A stretch of DNA of 64,000 nt from Candidatus Blochmanniella pennsylvanica str. BPEN (GTDB taxonomy: Bacteria; Pseudomonadota; Gammaproteobacteria; Enterobacterales; Enterobacteriaceae), in NCBI RefSeq assembly GCF_000011745.1, contig NC_007292.1:248001-312000 (forward strand), read 5' to 3'. The notes under the pieces were generated by a model, which worked only from the letters and a program-made list of their open reading frames with translations, had not been told where the DNA came from and searched no databases. Below, in pieces: positions 1 to 10,439 of the stretch; positions within the stretch are counted from its first letter, which is position 1, and every line of letters starts with the position of its first letter. The translations under genes were made by a program, and so were the position numbers.

Positions 1-126
1 CTGCATGTACATGACCCTAATAACGAGACTAATGTTGGAGATCTTGTTGAAGTACAAGAATGCCGTCCTATTTCTAAAACAAAATCTTGGATACTAACTT
101 CTATTATCAAAAAATCTAATTTTTAA
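1..126 (+). CDS. rpsQ: 30S ribosomal protein S17, 3' part
   Basis: The window opens inside this gene; 41 codons and the TAA stop are visible. The sequence [10 protein letters not shown] followed by [18 protein letters not shown] is the conserved C-terminal beta-barrel half of S17, a primary 16S rRNA-binding protein of the small subunit. It is the last gene of the S10-type operon. A spacer of 122 bases separates it from rplN, as expected where the spc operon begins. The 5' end lies outside the window. Confidence 0.95.
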   Translation: MHVHDPNNETNVGDLVEVQECRPISKTKSWILTSIIKKSNF

Positions 127-248
127 AAAGATAATAATCATATGAATTAGTGGTAATCTATTTAATTAAAACTAATAAATCAAAATATATAACCATATAT
201 ATATATCTTTTAAAGATTTAAATTCAATCATTACTTTGGAGTAATTGT

Positions 249-620
249 GTGATTCAAGAACGCACTATTTTAAATGTTGCCGATAACTCTGGTGCACGAT
301 ATGCAATGTGTATTAAAGTGTTAGGTGGCTCTGGTCGTCGTTATGCTAATATAGGCGACGTTATTAAAGTTGCTATTAAAGAAGCAGTACCACGCGCTAA
401 AGTGAAAAAGGGCGATGTATTAAAAGCTGTTGTAGTACGTACGAAAAAAGGTGTACGTCGTTTAGATGGATCTATTATTAGATTTGATAATAATGCTTGT
501 GTATTATTAAATGACACCAACGCCCAACCTATAGGTACTCGTATTTTTGGGCCGGTAACTCGCGAATTACGCAACGAAAAATTTATGAAGATTATTTCTT
601 TAGCCCCTGAGGTACTTTAA
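249..620 (+). CDS. rplN: 50S ribosomal protein L14
   Basis: L14 (123 residues, the usual length) sits at the subunit interface of the large subunit. [18 protein letters not shown] is the universal L14 N-terminus and [19 protein letters not shown] its C-terminus. The start is GTG at 249, preceded by a GGAG Shine-Dalgarno sequence about seven bases upstream; no ATG lies at a better position. It is the first gene of the spc operon and is followed after 15 bases by rplX. Confidence 0.97.
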   Translation: MIQERTILNVADNSGARYAMCIKVLGGSGRRYANIGDVIKVAIKEAVPRAKVKKGDVLKAVVVRTKKGVRRLDGSIIRFDNNACVLLNDTNAQPIGTRIFGPVTRELRNEKFMKIISLAPEVL

Positions 621-635
621 TGGAGAATATTATAT

Positions 636-956
636 ATGGCAGCAGCTAAAATTAAACGTAACGATGAAGTTATTGTATTAAGTGGAAAGGATAAAGGAAA
701 AAAGGGGAAAGTAAAGTGTGTTTTTTATAATAAAGGCAGGGTTATAGTAACAGGAATAAATTTAGTAAAAAAACATCAAAAACCTATCCCCAATAAAAAT
801 CAACCAGGAGGCATTATTGAAAAAGAAGCGTCCGTTGATTTATCTAATATTGCAATATTTAACCCTACTTTAAATAAAGCAGATCGTATAGGTTTTACAA
901 TACAAAATGGTAAAAAAATACGTATATTTAAGTCTAATGGGGATATAGTTAAATGA
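636..956 (+). CDS. rplX: 50S ribosomal protein L24
   Basis: L24 (106 residues; E. coli has 104) initiates large-subunit assembly by binding 23S rRNA. The N-terminal KOW motif is clear ([18 protein letters not shown]), followed by the L24 signature [16 protein letters not shown] and a final basic segment. It lies between rplN and rplE with short gaps, in the ancestral spc order. The ATG at 636 has a GGAG sequence upstream. Confidence 0.97.
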   Translation: MAAAKIKRNDEVIVLSGKDKGKKGKVKCVFYNKGRVIVTGINLVKKHQKPIPNKNQPGGIIEKEASVDLSNIAIFNPTLNKADRIGFTIQNGKKIRIFKSNGDIVK

Positions 957-968
957 TTGGAATAATAT

Positions 969-1508
969 ATGACTAAATTATATGATTATTATAAAAATAA
1001 TATAATACAAAATTTAATGCATAAATTTAATTATCGATCTATTATGCAAGTGCCTAAAATTAAAAAAATTACTATTAATATGGGAGTAGGTAAATCTGTT
1101 ACCAATAAAAAGCTTTTAGAAAAAGCAACAGAAGATTTAATGGTAATTTCAGGACAAAAACCAGTAATTACTACAGCACGCAAATCTATCTCGAGTTTCA
1201 AAATTCGTCAAGGTCAACCAATCGGCTGTAAGGTAACTTTACGAGGTTCGCGTATGTGGGAATTTCTGGAAAGATTTATTTTTATTGCTATGCCTCGTAT
1301 TCGTGATTTTCGCGGGTTATCTATTAAATCTTTCGATGGGCATGGTAATTATAGTATTGGAATCCGCGAGCAAATTATCTTTCCAGAAATTGATTATGAT
1401 ACCGTGGATGATATGCGAGGAATGGATATTACTATTACTACTAGCGCCATTTCTGATAATGAAGCGTATGCTTTATTAACTGCATTTCGATTTCCATTTA
1501 GAAAATAA
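969..1508 (+). CDS. rplE: 50S ribosomal protein L5
   Basis: L5 (179 residues, full length) binds 5S rRNA and contacts tRNA at the central protuberance. Diagnostic segments are [16 protein letters not shown], the loop [19 protein letters not shown] and the C-terminal [19 protein letters not shown]. In E. coli the rplX-rplE junction of the mRNA holds the S8 operator; whether that hairpin survives here was not established. It lies 12 bases after rplX. Confidence 0.97.
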
Positions 1509-1540
1509 TCGTATTACTTCAAATAGAAGGAGCGTTAATT

Positions 1541-1846
1541 ATGACCAAGGAATCTATAAAGGCACGTGAAATAAAGCGTTTAAAATTAGTTAATAAATAT
1601 TATACACAACGTATTTCTCTAAAAAAAATTATTATTGATCAACGCATTCCTAATGAGGAGCGTTGGAATGCGGTTTTAAAATTACAGACTTTACCACGTG
1701 ATTCTAGCCCATCTAGACGACGTAATCGTTGCCGTCATACTGGACGTCCTCACGCTTTTTTAAGAAAATTTGGATTGAGCCGTATGAAGGTACGCGAAGC
1801 TGCCATGCGCGGCGAAATACCTGGTTTAAGGAAAGCTAGTTGGTAA
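1541..1846 (+). CDS. rpsN: 30S ribosomal protein S14 (zinc-free type)
   Basis: S14 of 101 residues, the long C-minus form of Proteobacteria without the CxxC zinc sites. The signature [21 protein letters not shown] is followed by [17 protein letters not shown], as in E. coli. It is a late-assembling protein of the small-subunit head. A strong AGAAGGAG ribosome-binding site precedes the ATG at 1541. Confidence 0.97.
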   Translation: MTKESIKAREIKRLKLVNKYYTQRISLKKIIIDQRIPNEERWNAVLKLQTLPRDSSPSRRRNRCRHTGRPHAFLRKFGLSRMKVREAAMRGEIPGLRKASW

Positions 1847-1877
1847 TTGTAACAATATTTTATTGCTTGGAGCTATA

Positions 1878-2273
1878 ATGAGTATGCAAGATTCAATCGC
1901 GGATATGTTAACTACTATCCGTAATGGGCAAATTTCTAAAAAAGAAAAAGTTTGCACTCCATCTTCTGCAATGAAAGTAGCAATTGTTCATGTATTAGTA
2001 GAAGAAGGATTTATACAGAAATATAATATTAAAGATAGCATCAAACCAACTCTAGAAGTATTTTTAAAATATTATCAAAAAAGAAAACCCGTCATAGATA
2101 TCATAAAACGTATTAGTCGGCCTGGATTACGTATCTATAAAAAGAGAAAGGAACTACCTCAGGTAATGTCTGGTATGGGTATTATTATAATTTCTACTTC
2201 TAAAGGTGTAATCACAGATAATAGAGCTCGTCAGCTTAATGTTGGTGGGGAGATTATATGTTATGTGTCTTAA
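1878..2273 (+). CDS. rpsH: 30S ribosomal protein S8
   Basis: S8 (131 residues) binds the central domain of 16S rRNA and in E. coli represses spc-operon translation. [18 protein letters not shown] and [17 protein letters not shown] are typical, and [14 protein letters not shown] plus GGEIICYVS ends the protein. The start is placed at the ATG of MSMQD (1878), because the frame is open five codons further upstream only from a TTG without homology. A TTGGAG sequence precedes it. Its end overlaps rplF by 11 bases. Confidence 0.97.
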   Translation: MSMQDSIADMLTTIRNGQISKKEKVCTPSSAMKVAIVHVLVEEGFIQKYNIKDSIKPTLEVFLKYYQKRKPVIDIIKRISRPGLRIYKKRKELPQVMSGMGIIIISTSKGVITDNRARQLNVGGEIICYVS

Positions 2274-2829
2274 TACCAAGATATTTCCGCGTCATATATG
2301 TAAAACGATAATTTCTATTCCTAAAACAATAACCGTAAATATAATAGTAGAAAACCATAGCATTTCTATTACAGGTACACTTGGTGTATTGACTCTTATA
2401 TTACACAAATTGGTTAATGTACAATTGCATGATGCATCAAAACTGATGGTCTATAGCAACAGTTTTGATGTTAAAAACAAAGCTTTGATAGGAACAACCT
2501 GTGCATTAATTAATGGAATGATTACTGGAGTTACAAGAGGGTTTACTAAGACACTGCAACTAGTAGGAATAGGTTATCGCGTATCTATTCAAGATAATAT
2601 CATCAACCTAATCATAGGTTTATCTCATTCCATTGACTATATACTACCTACTGAAATCGCAGCAACGTGTCCAAGTCAAACCGAAATTATTCTAACAGGA
2701 ATAAATAAACAACTTATCGGCCAAGTTGCTGCAGACCTGAGAGCACTTCGCCCTCCTGAACCTTTTAAGGGAAAAGGTATTCGTTATATCGATGAAATAG
2801 TGCATAACAAAGATACTAAGAAAAAATAA
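2263..2829 (+). CDS. rplF: 50S ribosomal protein L6
   Basis: L6 (188 residues; E. coli 177) binds 23S rRNA near the factor-binding centre. The C-terminal domain is well kept ([42 protein letters not shown]). The first 30 residues diverge strongly from E. coli and are longer. The start chosen is the ATG at 2263 inside the end of rpsH, because no later ATG precedes the conserved IPKTITVNI segment. Translational coupling to rpsH is likely. Confidence 0.93.
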   Translation: MCLNTKIFPRHICKTIISIPKTITVNIIVENHSISITGTLGVLTLILHKLVNVQLHDASKLMVYSNSFDVKNKALIGTTCALINGMITGVTRGFTKTLQLVGIGYRVSIQDNIINLIIGLSHSIDYILPTEIAATCPSQTEIILTGINKQLIGQVAADLRALRPPEPFKGKGIRYIDEIVHNKDTKKK

Positions 2830-2860
2830 TTATTATCAATTATATAGAGAATCATGTAAC

Positions 2861-3214
2861 ATGAATAAAAAAGATGCTCGTATCAAAAGAGCTGTGAAAA
2901 CACGAAAAAAGTTGTATAAATTAGATGCTATAAGATTAGTGATACATCGAACTTGTCGGCATATTTATGCACAAATAATTGCAAAAGATAATTCTAACGT
3001 CTTAGTTGCAGCTTCTACTACGGAAAAATTAATTTCTAGTCAACTAACAACAACCAGTAATAAAAAAGCTGCAGCTATAGTAGGAAAAATTATTGCGGAA
3101 CGGGCGATAAAAAAAGGTATTATAAATGTATCTTTTGATCGTTCTGGATTTAAATATCATGGGAGAGTGAAAATGTTGGCTGATCGCGCTAGGCAAACTG
3201 GGTTAAGCTTTTAA
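2861..3214 (+). CDS. rplR: 50S ribosomal protein L18
   Basis: L18 (117 residues, the same as E. coli) carries 5S rRNA together with L5. The N-terminal basic arm is [18 protein letters not shown], and the C-terminus [20 protein letters not shown] is the family signature. It stands 31 bases after rplF and 15 before rpsE. Confidence 0.97.
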   Translation: MNKKDARIKRAVKTRKKLYKLDAIRLVIHRTCRHIYAQIIAKDNSNVLVAASTTEKLISSQLTTTSNKKAAAIVGKIIAERAIKKGIINVSFDRSGFKYHGRVKMLADRARQTGLSF

Positions 3215-3229
3215 AACAAGGTAAATAAT

Positions 3230-3754
3230 ATGAAATATACTGATAAACAGCCTGGTGAATTGCAAGAAAAATTAATTACAGTAAATCGAGTATCCAAGAC
3301 GGTTAAAGGTGGTCGTGTGTTTAGTTTTACAGCTCTAACTGTGGTAGGAGATGCAAATGGTCGGGTAGGGTTTGGTTACGGTAAAGCTCGTGAAGTTCCA
3401 TCAGCAATTCAAAAGTCAATGGAAAAAGCTCGTCGTAACATGGTAATTATTTCCTTATATAAAGGTACTTTACAACACGCAGTTAAGGGGGTATACACAG
3501 GTTCTCGTATTTATATGCAACCTGCTTCTGAAGGAACTGGAATTATTGCCGGCACTACAATGCGTGCTATACTAGAAGTGGTTGGAATACATAATGTATT
3601 AGCAAAAGCTTATGGATCTACAAATCCTATTAATATAGTACGTGCGACTATAAATGCGTTACAAAGCATGAAATCTCCTGAAATGATTGCAGAAAAAAGA
3701 GGTAAATCTATTAGTGAAATTTTAGGTTATTATAATTATGTTAAACATTATTAA
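3230..3754 (+). CDS. rpsE: 30S ribosomal protein S5
   Basis: S5 (174 residues; E. coli 167) lines the mRNA entry tunnel and takes part in decoding fidelity. The segments [19 protein letters not shown] and [19 protein letters not shown] form the double-stranded-RNA-binding-like N-terminal domain; [17 protein letters not shown] is the C-terminal signature. Instead of an intact rpmD, the gene is followed by a broken remnant of it. Confidence 0.97.
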
Positions 3755-3756
3755 TC

Positions 3757-3894
3757 TTATTCGGATTGGAGCTTTATCAGAGAAAGCTGATATCCCAAGC
3801 ATAAGCACTCACTGTATATGGTGGTTTGAGAAGGGATTGCGCCGTTATTAAAAATGTTGTTGAAATCATTGATGTACCGCCATCCGTGGTATAA
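3757..3894 (+). pseudogene. rpmD: Remnant of rpmD (ribosomal protein L30)
   Basis: E. coli has rpmD (59 codons) exactly between rpsE and rplO. Here the 182-base gap has no intact frame, but L30-like pieces occur in the right order. Bases 3769-3795 read RIGALSEKA, like the L30 segment RSAIGRLPKHKA. Bases 3805-3894 read ALTVYGGLRR and then KNVVEIIDVPPSVV, like ATLLGLGLRR and HTVEREDTP. A TAA at 3802-3804 interrupts the second piece, no start codon leads it, and the frames differ. I see decay; the absence of functional L30 from this locus is inference. Confidence 0.7.
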
Positions 3895-3936
3895 TTAACT
3901 TAAATTAATTACACGGTCAAAGTGGAGTAGTAAATC

Positions 3937-4371
3937 ATGTATCTTAATACCATTTCTCCGTCCAGAGGATCTAAACATTTAAGTAAACGAGTAGGTCGAG
4001 GCATAGGATCTGGATTGGGTAAAACAGGAGGTCGTGGACATAAAGGACAAAAATCACGTTCTGGAGGTAAGGTGCGTCTTGGATTTGAGGGAGGACAGAC
4101 TCCTTTATATCGTAGATTACCAAAGTTTGGATTTATATCTCGAAAGGCTATGGTTACCCAGGAAATTAGGTTATCCGATTTATCTCGTGTTTCAGACAAA
4201 GTAATAGATTTAAATGTTTTAAAAACCTATAATATTATTAGTCGCAAAATTAAGTTTGTTAAGATTATAATGTCTGGAGAAATTAAACGTCCTATCACGA
4301 TACGTAAATTACGCGTTAGTAAAGGAGCGCGTGCTGCAATTCAATCTATAGGCGGTCAAATAGAGGAGTAA
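3937..4371 (+). CDS. rplO: 50S ribosomal protein L15
   Basis: L15 (144 residues, the same as E. coli) is a late-assembling 23S rRNA-binding protein. The glycine- and arginine-rich N-terminal extension ([20 protein letters not shown]) and [18 protein letters not shown] are typical. The C-terminal part is [16 protein letters not shown]. It is followed after 10 bases by secY, the ancestral order. A weak GGAG lies upstream of the ATG at 3937. Confidence 0.97.
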   Translation: MYLNTISPSRGSKHLSKRVGRGIGSGLGKTGGRGHKGQKSRSGGKVRLGFEGGQTPLYRRLPKFGFISRKAMVTQEIRLSDLSRVSDKVIDLNVLKTYNIISRKIKFVKIIMSGEIKRPITIRKLRVSKGARAAIQSIGGQIEE

Positions 4372-4381
4372 TTGAATTAAA

Positions 4382-5719
4382 ATGATGACAATTACTAATA
4401 AACAACGATCTAGATCTACTTTTCAAAGTATCAAAGGAGGATTAGGTGACTTGAAACGTAGAATTATGTTTGTGATTGGCGCTTTAATCATTTTTCGTAT
4501 GGGATCATTTATTCCAATTCCAGGAGTAGATTTGATTGTTTTGGCACAAATTATTGAACAACAACATGGCACTATTATTGAAATGTTTAATATGTTTTCT
4601 GGAGGATCTTTAAGTCGTGCTTCTATTTTTAGTTTAGGGATTATGCCATATATTTCAGCTTCAATTATTGTTCAGCTATTAACTGCGGTACACCCTGCTT
4701 TAATAGAAATTAAAAAAGAAGGAGAAAGTGGCAGGAGAATAATTAACCAGTATATTCGTTATGGAACTTTAATACTTGGAATACTACAATCAGTAGGCGT
4801 TGTCACTAGTTTACCTAATGTATCGGGGTTAGTGATTAATCCAGGATTTTCCTTTTATTGCATAGCAATTATCAGTCTTGTTTGTGGTACTGTTTTTTTA
4901 ATGTGGTTAGGTGATCAAATCACTAGTAGAGGTATAGGAAATGGTATTTCAATTATTATTTTTTCAGGGATAATTGCCGGGTTGCCACTGGCTATAGGCC
5001 ATACCATAGAACAAGTGAGACAAGATGAGTTACATTTTTTTATATTAATTTTAATTATTTTCTTGGTATTGAGCGTTACTTTTTTTGTTGTATTTATGGA
5101 GCGGGGACAACGTCGCATTCTAGTACATTATGCTCAACGTCAACAAGGTCGTCGTATTTATGCTGCTCAAAGCACACATTTACCACTGAAAGTAAATATG
5201 GCTGGTGTCATTCCTGCTATTTTTGCTTCTAGTGTCATCTTGTTTCCGGGTACTGTAATTTCTTGGTTCGGCAGTAGTACTAATTGGCAATGGTTAGCTA
5301 TTATTTCTTTATATCTACAACCAGGTCAGCCATTATATATTTTACTTTATGCGGCAGCTATTATGTTTTTTTGTTTTTTTTACACATCTTTAATTTTTAA
5401 TCCTCGCGAAACAGCTGAAAATTTAAAAAAATCGGGAGCATTTGTTCCTGGAATTAGACCGGGAGAACAAACTGCAAAATATATTAATACAATTATGATT
5501 CGTTTGACTTTCATTGGTGCAATGTACGTTACATTTATTTGTTTAGTACCAGAGTTTATGAGAATTGCTATGAAAGTTCCTTTCTATTTTGGAGGAACAT
5601 CTTTACTTATTGTAGTTGTAGTAATTATGGATTTTATGGCGCAAATACAAACTTTAATGATGTCTAGTAAATATGAATCTGTGCTTAAAAAAGCAAACCT
5701 GAAACATTTTAATCATTGA
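4382..5719 (+). CDS. secY: Sec translocon channel subunit SecY
   Basis: SecY (445 residues; E. coli 443) is the ten-helix pore of the Sec translocon in the inner membrane. Conserved pieces include [10 protein letters not shown] near residue 40, the plug-region segment [20 protein letters not shown], the cytoplasmic loop [19 protein letters not shown] that contacts the ribosome and SecA, and [20 protein letters not shown]. It partners with SecD, SecF and YajC encoded at 19.7-22.9 kb. Cotranscribed with rplO and probably rpmJ. Confidence 0.97.
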
Positions 5720-5757
5720 TTAAAAAAAATCATATACATATGATTATAGGAAACATT

Positions 5758-5874
5758 ATGAAAGTACGTACGTCAGTGAAAAAATTATGTCGTTATTGTG
5801 AAATTGTGAAGAGACATAACGTTATTCGTGTAGTTTGTCGTGCGGATCCAAAGCATAAGCAACGACAAGGATAA
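5758..5874 (+). CDS. rpmJ: 50S ribosomal protein L36
   Basis: A 38-codon gene that starts [19 protein letters not shown] and ends PKHKQRQG, near-identical to E. coli L36. The zinc-binding set is three Cys and one His: two Cys in CRYC, one in VVCRAD, and the His in PKHKQ. It lies between secY and rpsM, as in the ancestral operon. ATAGGAAACATT supplies a ribosome-binding site before the ATG at 5758. Confidence 0.96.
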
Positions 5875-5922
5875 TGGTTGTTCAGTATAGGATAATTAAT
5901 TAACTTTTAGGAGTGAAAAATA

Positions 5923-6288
5923 GTGGTACGTATAGCAGGCGTCAATGTTCCTGATAGAAAACATGCCGTTGTTGCTTTAATGTCTATTTATGGCATTGGA
6001 AAGTCCCGTGCTCGCTCAATTTGTTTGAATACAGGTATAGATGAGCATGTACAACTTTGTAAATTGTCTGAAATTCATATAGATAAATTACGTGATGCGG
6101 TTGATGAATATATCGTAGAAGGGGATTTACGCCGAGAAGTAACTCTAAATATCAAACGTTTAATTGATCTTGGTACTTACCGAGGATTACGTCATCGTCG
6201 TAATTTACCAGTACGGGGGCAAAGGACTAGAACAAATGCTAGAACTTGTAAAGGTCCTCGTAAGTCAATGAACAAACAATTTAAATAA
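5923..6288 (+). CDS. rpsM: 30S ribosomal protein S13
   Basis: S13 (121 residues) sits in the head of the small subunit and forms bridges to L5. [24 protein letters not shown] and the basic tail [21 protein letters not shown] are diagnostic. The start is GTG at 5923, with TTAGGAG eight bases before it. It is the first gene of the alpha operon (rpsM-rpsK-rpsD-rpoA-rplQ). Confidence 0.97.
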   Translation: MVRIAGVNVPDRKHAVVALMSIYGIGKSRARSICLNTGIDEHVQLCKLSEIHIDKLRDAVDEYIVEGDLRREVTLNIKRLIDLGTYRGLRHRRNLPVRGQRTRTNARTCKGPRKSMNKQFK

Positions 6289-6319
6289 GTATTAATAAAT
6301 AAAAAAGCACAAATATAAA

Positions 6320-6712
6320 ATGATTAAATCATCCAATCTTCGAGCGCGCAAGCGGCTCAAAAAACAAATTTTAGACGGTGTAGCTCATATACATGCATCT
6401 TTTAATAACACTATTATCACTATTAGTGATAAGCAAGGTAATACTTTAGGATGGGCTACAGCTGGGGGCTCTGGATTTAGAGGATCTCGAAAATCTACAC
6501 CGTTTGCCGCGCAAATAGCAGCAGAGCGTTGCGCTGAAATAGTTCAAGAATATGGGGTAAAAAATTTAGAAGTTATGGTTAAAGGGCCAGGACCAGGACG
6601 TGAATCAGCGGTACGAGCTTTAAATGCAGCAGGATTTCATATTACCAGTATTACTGATGTCACCCCAATTCCTCATAATGGTTGCCGTCCTTCTAAAAAA
6701 CGCCGTGTCTAA
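6320..6712 (+). CDS. rpsK: 30S ribosomal protein S11
   Basis: S11 (130 residues; E. coli 129) lies on the platform near the E-site mRNA. The signatures [31 protein letters not shown] and the end [16 protein letters not shown] are all present. It lies 31 bases after rpsM, and rpsD follows after 37 bases. Confidence 0.97.
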
Positions 6713-6749
6713 AGAAGATTTATTAGTTTATTTTCAAGGAATAAAAAAT

Positions 6750-7373
6750 ATGGCTAAATATTTAGGACCTAAACTTAAATTAAGTCGTCGTGAGGGTACA
6801 GATCTTTTTTTAAAATCTGGAATTCGTGCTATTGATTCTAAATGTAAACTTGATCAACCTCCCGGGCAACATAATATGCGTAAATCTCGTTTTTCAGATT
6901 ACGGAATACAGTTAAGAGAAAAACAAAAAGTTAGACGTATATATGGTATCTTAGAGCGTCAGTTCTCTAATTATTATAAGAGAGCTGCACGTATTAAAGG
7001 TAACACTGGTGAAAATTTATTAAAATTATTAGAAAGCAGATTAGATAATACTGTGTATCGTATGGGATTTGGAGCAACACGTGCTGAGGCCCGTCAGTTA
7101 GTAAGTCATAAATCCATTATGGTTGAAAACCGTATTGTTAATATAGCTTCATATCAAGTTGTTCCCAATACTGTTATTAAAATACATAAAAAATCACATA
7201 AGCAATCTAGGATTCGCGCTTCTTTAGAGCTTTCTGAGCAGCAAAGAGAAAAACTAGCATGGATTGAAGTAGATCCCATTAAACTACAAGGTCTATTTAA
7301 ACGTTATCCAGAGCGTAGTGAATTATCCGCAAATATCGATGAACATTTGATTATTGAATTATATTCAAAATAA
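6750..7373 (+). CDS. rpsD: 30S ribosomal protein S4
   Basis: S4 (207 residues; E. coli 206) nucleates assembly of the 16S 5' domain and in E. coli represses the alpha operon. [20 protein letters not shown] fixes the start at 6750; the frame stays open upstream into rpsK but without homology there. The S4 RNA-binding domain ([23 protein letters not shown]) is intact. AAGGAATA precedes the start. Confidence 0.97.
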   Translation: MAKYLGPKLKLSRREGTDLFLKSGIRAIDSKCKLDQPPGQHNMRKSRFSDYGIQLREKQKVRRIYGILERQFSNYYKRAARIKGNTGENLLKLLESRLDNTVYRMGFGATRAEARQLVSHKSIMVENRIVNIASYQVVPNTVIKIHKKSHKQSRIRASLELSEQQREKLAWIEVDPIKLQGLFKRYPERSELSANIDEHLIIELYSK

Positions 7374-7407
7374 GTAAAATTTGTGAAATAGTAAAAAGAG
7401 AGGAAAC

Positions 7408-8400
7408 ATGCAGAATTCTGTAATAGAATTTTTAAAACCACGCTTAGTAGATATTGAACAAATTACTGAAACACGTGCTAAAGTTACTCTGGAGCCGTTA
7501 GAACGAGGGTTTGGCCATACTTTAGGAAACGCTCTACGTCGTATCTTACTTTCTTCAATGCCTGGATATGCTATAACAGAGGTTGAAATTGACGGGGTAT
7601 TACATGAATATAGTACAAAAGAAGGTATACAAGAAGATGTTCTAGAGATTTTACTCAATTTAAAGAAATTAGCTATTAGAATTGAAGGAAAAGATAGCGT
7701 TACTTTAACTTTAAAAAAATCCGGTATTGGTCCTGTAATCGCAAATGATATTTTGTATGATAGTAATAGCGTAAAAATTGTTACCCCTAATCATATTATA
7801 TGTCATATAACTGACAAGAATACATCTATTAGTATGAGTATTAAAGTGCAGCGCGGACGAGGTTACGTTCCAGCTTCTTCTAGGTTTCATTCTGAATCAG
7901 ATATCTTACCAATTGGTCGGTTATTATTGGATGCATGTTATAGCCCGGTAGAAAGGATTTCTTATAATGTAGAAGCTGCTCGCGTTGAGCAACGTACAGA
8001 TTTAGATAAACTAATTATTGATATGGAAACGGATGGAACTATAGAACCTGAAGAAGCGATTAGGCGGGCAGCAACAATTTTATCTGAACAACTTGAAGCA
8101 TTTATTGATTTAAGAGATATACATCAACCAGAACATAAAGAAGAAAAACCAGAATTTGATCCAATCTTATTACGTCTTGTTGATGACTTAGAACTGACTG
8201 TACGTTCTGCTAATTGTCTAAAAGCAGAATCTATTCACTATATTGGAGATTTAGTACAACGAACAGAAATAGAATTATTAAAAACCCCTAATTTAGGAAA
8301 AAAATCTTTGACAGAGATAAAAGATGTATTAGCATCTCGCGGATTGTCTTTAGGAACACGTTTAGAAAATTGGCCTCCTACGAATATTTTAGATAATTAA
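7408..8400 (+). CDS. rpoA: RNA polymerase alpha subunit
   Basis: Alpha (330 residues; E. coli 329) dimerises to nucleate RNA polymerase. The N-terminal domain shows [19 protein letters not shown] (dimer and beta contact). The C-terminal domain, which binds UP elements and activators, is retained ([32 protein letters not shown]), so transcription control through the alpha C-terminal domain remains possible. GAGAGGAAACATG gives a strong ribosome-binding site. Confidence 0.97.
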   Translation: MQNSVIEFLKPRLVDIEQITETRAKVTLEPLERGFGHTLGNALRRILLSSMPGYAITEVEIDGVLHEYSTKEGIQEDVLEILLNLKKLAIRIEGKDSVTLTLKKSGIGPVIANDILYDSNSVKIVTPNHIICHITDKNTSISMSIKVQRGRGYVPASSRFHSESDILPIGRLLLDACYSPVERISYNVEAARVEQRTDLDKLIIDMETDGTIEPEEAIRRAATILSEQLEAFIDLRDIHQPEHKEEKPEFDPILLRLVDDLELTVRSANCLKAESIHYIGDLVQRTEIELLKTPNLGKKSLTEIKDVLASRGLSLGTRLENWPPTNILDN

Positions 8401-8440
8401 TCATAGATAATTTAATATTTAAAACAAAGGATAATTTATT

Positions 8441-8818
8441 ATGCGTCATCGAAAAAGCGGTTCTAAACTAAACAGAACTAGCGCACATCGTAAAGCTATG
8501 TTTAAAAACATGGTTGTTTCATTGGTAATGCATAAAATAATAAAAACTACTTTATCTAAAGCTAAGGCATTGCGTCGTATTATTGAACCGTTGATTACGC
8601 GTAGCAAAGTGGATACGATTGCAAATCGTCGTCTAATTTTTTCTAAAACTAGAAATAATGATGTTGTTACAAAATTGTTTACACAAATTAGTCCATATTT
8701 TTATAATAGACCTGGAGGATATACTCGTATACTAAAATGTGGATTACGTAAGGGAGATAACGCTCCAATGGCATATATAGAACTAGTGGAACGATCTAAA
8801 ATAAAACAAAAAATATAA
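8441..8818 (+). CDS. rplQ: 50S ribosomal protein L17
   Basis: L17 (125 residues; E. coli 127) starts [20 protein letters not shown], the family signature, and ends with [14 protein letters not shown]. It closes the alpha operon. The next gene, fmt, converges on it; the 60-base gap holds no clear terminator. In E. coli zntR, mscL, trkA and rsmB lie between rplQ and fmt; they are absent here. Confidence 0.97.
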   Translation: MRHRKSGSKLNRTSAHRKAMFKNMVVSLVMHKIIKTTLSKAKALRRIIEPLITRSKVDTIANRRLIFSKTRNNDVVTKLFTQISPYFYNRPGGYTRILKCGLRKGDNAPMAYIELVERSKIKQKI

Positions 8819-8878
8819 AAAATAATATAGAGATATATAATTAAGTTTAGTAATGAATACAAACATATCTCGATCTTG

Positions 8879-9847
8879 CTACTCTAACACAGAGTTAGGT
8901 TTGAACCATTCTTTGTATGCATTGAGAAGATCGCGCACAGATGTTATTTTTTTTCCTGAAATTTGTAACATAGTAAGTATTAATATTCCAGAACCAGTGA
9001 CAACATAAATACCGTTTGGATGAGCTGCTAGTATGGTACCAGGTAATATAGATGTCGACGACGAGTAGTTATTGATGTTTTGATTGCTTACTTCGGCATC
9101 CCATACTCTAATGCGGTCATTTTTTATTTGAAAAAAACTAATTGGCCATGGATTAAAAGCTCGGATACATCGTTCCAATTGGATTGCTGATAAATTCCAA
9201 TTGATACGTGCTTCTTGTTTATTTAATTTATGCGCATATGTAGCATAAGTTGAGTCTTGAGGTATCAAAGTAAATGTACCCAATATAAACTGATCCAGTA
9301 CTTGGGATAACATGGCAGATCCAATATTCACTAATCTATTAGAAAGAGTGCAACTAGTGTCTTTTGGAAAAATTTTGCAAGGCATAATATGCAAAATATC
9401 TCCAGTATCTATTCCTAAATCCATTTGAATAATGGTTATTCCTGTAATGGAGTCACCATATTCTAATGCACGTTGAATGGGTGCTGGTCCGCGCCAACGA
9501 GGCAATAATGAACCATGTACATTAATACAGCCTAGTCGTGGTATATTTAATATTTCTTGCGGTAAAATTAATCCATAAGATACAACTACTATCAAATCCA
9601 CGTTAATTTTTTTAATAATATAAATAATATCAGAAATAGATAAAGTACGAGACTGGAATAATGATATATTATATTTTTTCGCTATTTTATGTAAAGATAA
9701 AAAGGATTTACATGTGGATATCTGTATCTCTTGAGTAAACACTGCTATTATCTGATGCGTAGATAAGTGAGCCAGTGTATGTAAATGCCACGCTGCAAAA
9801 CTTGTAGTTCCAAAAAAAGCAATACGCAATGATTTTGAGTGTACCAT
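8879..9847 (-). CDS. fmt: Methionyl-tRNA formyltransferase
   Basis: Formylates initiator Met-tRNA from 10-formyl-tetrahydrofolate. At 322 residues it matches the family (E. coli 315). The N-terminal fold begins LRIAFFGTTSFAAWHL; the active-site and folate segment is NVHGSLLPRWRGPAPIQRAL, with GITIIQMDLGIDTGD after it. The C-terminal tRNA-binding domain is present (RINWNLSAIQLERCIRAFNPWP). It lies 10 bases downstream of def in a two-gene minus-strand operon, in the ancestral order. Confidence 0.96.
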   Translation of the reverse strand: MVHSKSLRIAFFGTTSFAAWHLHTLAHLSTHQIIAVFTQEIQISTCKSFLSLHKIAKKYNISLFQSRTLSISDIIYIIKKINVDLIVVVSYGLILPQEILNIPRLGCINVHGSLLPRWRGPAPIQRALEYGDSITGITIIQMDLGIDTGDILHIMPCKIFPKDTSCTLSNRLVNIGSAMLSQVLDQFILGTFTLIPQDSTYATYAHKLNKQEARINWNLSAIQLERCIRAFNPWPISFFQIKNDRIRVWDAEVSNQNINNYSSSTSILPGTILAAHPNGIYVVTGSGILILTMLQISGKKITSVRDLLNAYKEWFKPNSVLE

Positions 9848-9857
9848 AATATATATA

Positions 9858-10379
9858 TCAAAGAGGAAATTGATTCTTTTTAAATGTTTTAGATAATTTT
9901 TTTATTTTCTTATGAATTTTTTTAATTTTTAATGGAGACAAATGATCAATAAAAAGTTTTCCAAACAAATGATCTACTTCGTGTTGAATGCAAATTGCTA
10001 ATAAATTATTAGCTTCCATTTCAAATTTATTGCCGTATTGATCTAATGATTGAATGGTTATTTTTTCTGAACGTGGAACAATTTCGTATATTTGAGGAAT
10101 AGATAAACAACTTTCAGGAATACTAATAATACCTGTTTTTTTTGTAATAGAAGGATTAATAAAAACTAAACGTTGTTTATTCTTTTTATAAAGATCAATA
10201 ACAATAATTTGTTGGTGAATATTAACTTGTGTTGCAGCTAAACCAATACCTTTTTTAAAATACATAGTATCAAACATATCATTTATAATTTGATTAGTAT
10301 CATCAGATACCGCAACAACAGGATCAGCGATTGTTCTAAGACGTTTATCTGGATAATACAGTATTTCTAATATCGACAT
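9858..10379 (-). CDS. def: Peptide deformylase
   Basis: Removes the N-formyl group from new proteins, reversing the work of fmt. It has 173 residues (E. coli 169). All three metal-site motifs are seen: GIGLAATQ near residue 45, ESCLSIP (Cys ligand) near 91, and QHEVDHL (two His ligands and the catalytic Glu) near 133. The C-terminal tail is unusually lysine-rich, typical of AT-biased genomes. It heads the def-fmt operon. Confidence 0.96.
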   Translation of the reverse strand: MSILEILYYPDKRLRTIADPVVAVSDDTNQIINDMFDTMYFKKGIGLAATQVNIHQQIIVIDLYKKNKQRLVFINPSITKKTGIISIPESCLSIPQIYEIVPRSEKITIQSLDQYGNKFEMEANNLLAICIQHEVDHLFGKLFIDHLSPLKIKKIHKKIKKLSKTFKKNQFPL

Positions 10380-10439
10380 AAAATAAAAAATTATTACATT
10401 AAATTTTTAATTCCATATATTATCTAGTGACTTACGAAT

